Shown here: piece by piece, positions 63,234 through 64,000 of the stretch
Layout: every line of letters begins with the position of its first letter
Numbering within the stretch: position 1 is the stretch's first letter
Assembly: GCF_002093745.1 (NCBI RefSeq)
Contig: NZ_MTSB01000002.1
Location: forward strand, 1 to 64,000
Direction: 5' to 3'
DNA: 64,000 nucleotides
DNA from: Pseudomonas graminis
Lineage (GTDB): Bacteria; Pseudomonadota; Gammaproteobacteria; Pseudomonadales; Pseudomonadaceae
Notes under the pieces: model-generated
What the model was told of the DNA's origin: nothing
Seen by the model: the letters and a program-made list of their open reading frames with translations, nothing else
Databases searched by the model: none
Program-made: the position numbers and the translations under genes

Positions 63234-64000
63234 ATGGGACGTCTTCCTCGCATCGTTGCCACGCTGACTCGCTGGGGCCTCAGCCTGTGCGCATTGCTGC
63301 TGGTGCTCGCGGCGTTGTATGTCAGCCTTGGACGCCAGCTCACGCCGCTGGTCGCCGAATACCGTGTCGATGTAGAAACCAGAGCCGGCAGTGCGCTGGG
63401 CATGCCGCTGAGCATCGGCCGCCTGGAGGGTAGCTGGAGCCGATTTGCCCCGGTCTTGCTGGCCCACGATGTGATGATCGGTGAGGGCTCGAAGGCCTTG
63501 CGCCTGGACCGCGTGCGGGTGGTTCCCGACCTTTGGAAAAGCCTGCTGGCCCGCGACGTGCGAATCGCCCACCTTGAAGTAGACGGTCTGCAGTTCATTC
63601 TCAAGCAGGATCAGGACGGCCACTGGGCAGTGCAGGGCTTGCCGGTACGTGACGACAGCCCGTTCGACCCCGAGCAGGTATTCAATCAGATGCAGACGGT
63701 CGAGCACCTGTCGCTGCTCGACAGCCAGGTGACGGTGCAACCGTTTGACGCTGCGCCTCTGACCTTGACCTACGTAGACCTGAGCCTGACCACAGGCCGC
63801 TACCATCAGCGTCTCTACGCACGCCTGACCCTGCCGGACGGTCAGCCGTTGGCGCTGAACGTGCGCTCGCGCATCCAGGCCAGTCAGTGGAAAGACGGCG
63901 AAGCCGATGTCTACGCCAGCGTCCCGCAAAGCGACTGGGCCAAGTGGCTGCCGAAAAGCCTGACGCGTGAATGGACCTTGTCGACGCTGAAAGCCGGCGG
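63234..64000 (+). CDS. yhdP: YhdP-family AsmA-like protein, cut by the window end
   Basis: The first 255 residues of a large AsmA/DUF3971 protein: MGRLPRIVATLTRWGLSLCALLLVLAALYVSLGRQLTPLV (membrane helix), then RAGSALGMPLSIGRLEGSWSRFAPVLLAHDVMI and similar beta repeats. GGAGGGCATCCTGAG precedes the ATG. YhdP-like proteins move phospholipid to the outer membrane. Usual next gene after rng. The rest lies outside the window. Confidence 0.92.
   Translation, partial: MGRLPRIVATLTRWGLSLCALLLVLAALYVSLGRQLTPLVAEYRVDVETRAGSALGMPLSIGRLEGSWSRFAPVLLAHDVMIGEGSKALRLDRVRVVPDLWKSLLARDVRIAHLEVDGLQFILKQDQDGHWAVQGLPVRDDSPFDPEQVFNQMQTVEHLSLLDSQVTVQPFDAAPLTLTYVDLSLTTGRYHQRLYARLTLPDGQPLALNVRSRIQASQWKDGEADVYASVPQSDWAKWLPKSLTREWTLSTLKAG

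Overview
The window is about 64 kb of a Pseudomonas chromosome. The core proteins match known Pseudomonas families throughout (FtsH, NusA, InfB, RimP, GatCAB, MreBCD). The gene orders recN-grpE-dnaK-dnaJ-dapB-carAB-greA, rlmE-ftsH-folP-glmM-tpiA-secG-tRNA-Leu-tRNA-fMet-rimP-nusA-infB-rbfA-truB-rpsO-pnp and mreBCD-maf-rng-yhdP are those of fluorescent pseudomonads. The REP-like hairpins and the accessory gene content suggest the P. syringae group, but that is an inference.

Accessory region, 1 to about 11.7 kb. The left part carries a tandem pair of dynamin-like GTPases (57-3964, minus strand) that fits the LeoBC-LeoA architecture of the Eleos anti-phage system. Next come a decayed prophage scrap, then a minus-strand cassette of an orphan type VI secretion tube protein (Hcp), an STM2901-type protein and a DUF1493 protein. 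From 6255 to 11695 lies a small integrated element. It is bounded by a 28-bp direct repeat identical to the 3' end of ssrA (tmRNA). It carries a PIN-like (DUF4935) protein gene, a 5'-truncated tyrosine integrase, several small phage genes and fragments, and an orphan 248-residue protein. The prophage scrap at 4278-4508 is a degenerate second copy of the phage fragment at 10008-10250, so related elements have probably entered the ssrA site more than once.

Core region, 11.7 to 64 kb. ssrA and smpB (trans-translation) are followed by an NSS transporter, ratA-rnfH, bamE, fur and recN. The heat-shock set grpE-dnaK-dnaJ has two visible sigma-32 promoters and REP-like hairpins before dnaJ. dapB, carA-carB-greA, yhbY, rlmE, ftsH, folP, glmM, tpiA and secG follow, then two tRNA genes and the transcription/translation operon rimP-nusA-infB-rbfA-truB-rpsO-pnp. 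A BON-domain periplasmic protein gene has a textbook sigma-54 promoter. Then come envelope and metabolic genes (DUF2845, DUF748/AsmA-like, RlmI-like methyltransferase, Tat-exported PhoD-type phosphatase, AEC transporter, carboxymuconolactone decarboxylase family protein, CaxA-type antiporter with altered ion-site motifs, short RlpA-like lipoprotein). The window ends with gatCAB, diverging from mreBCD-maf-rng and a truncated yhdP. mreC appears to start at the non-canonical codon ATT.

Most of the core is ordinary housekeeping sequence. The points worth a second look are concentrated in the first 12 kb, plus a few start-codon, promoter and active-site oddities in the core.
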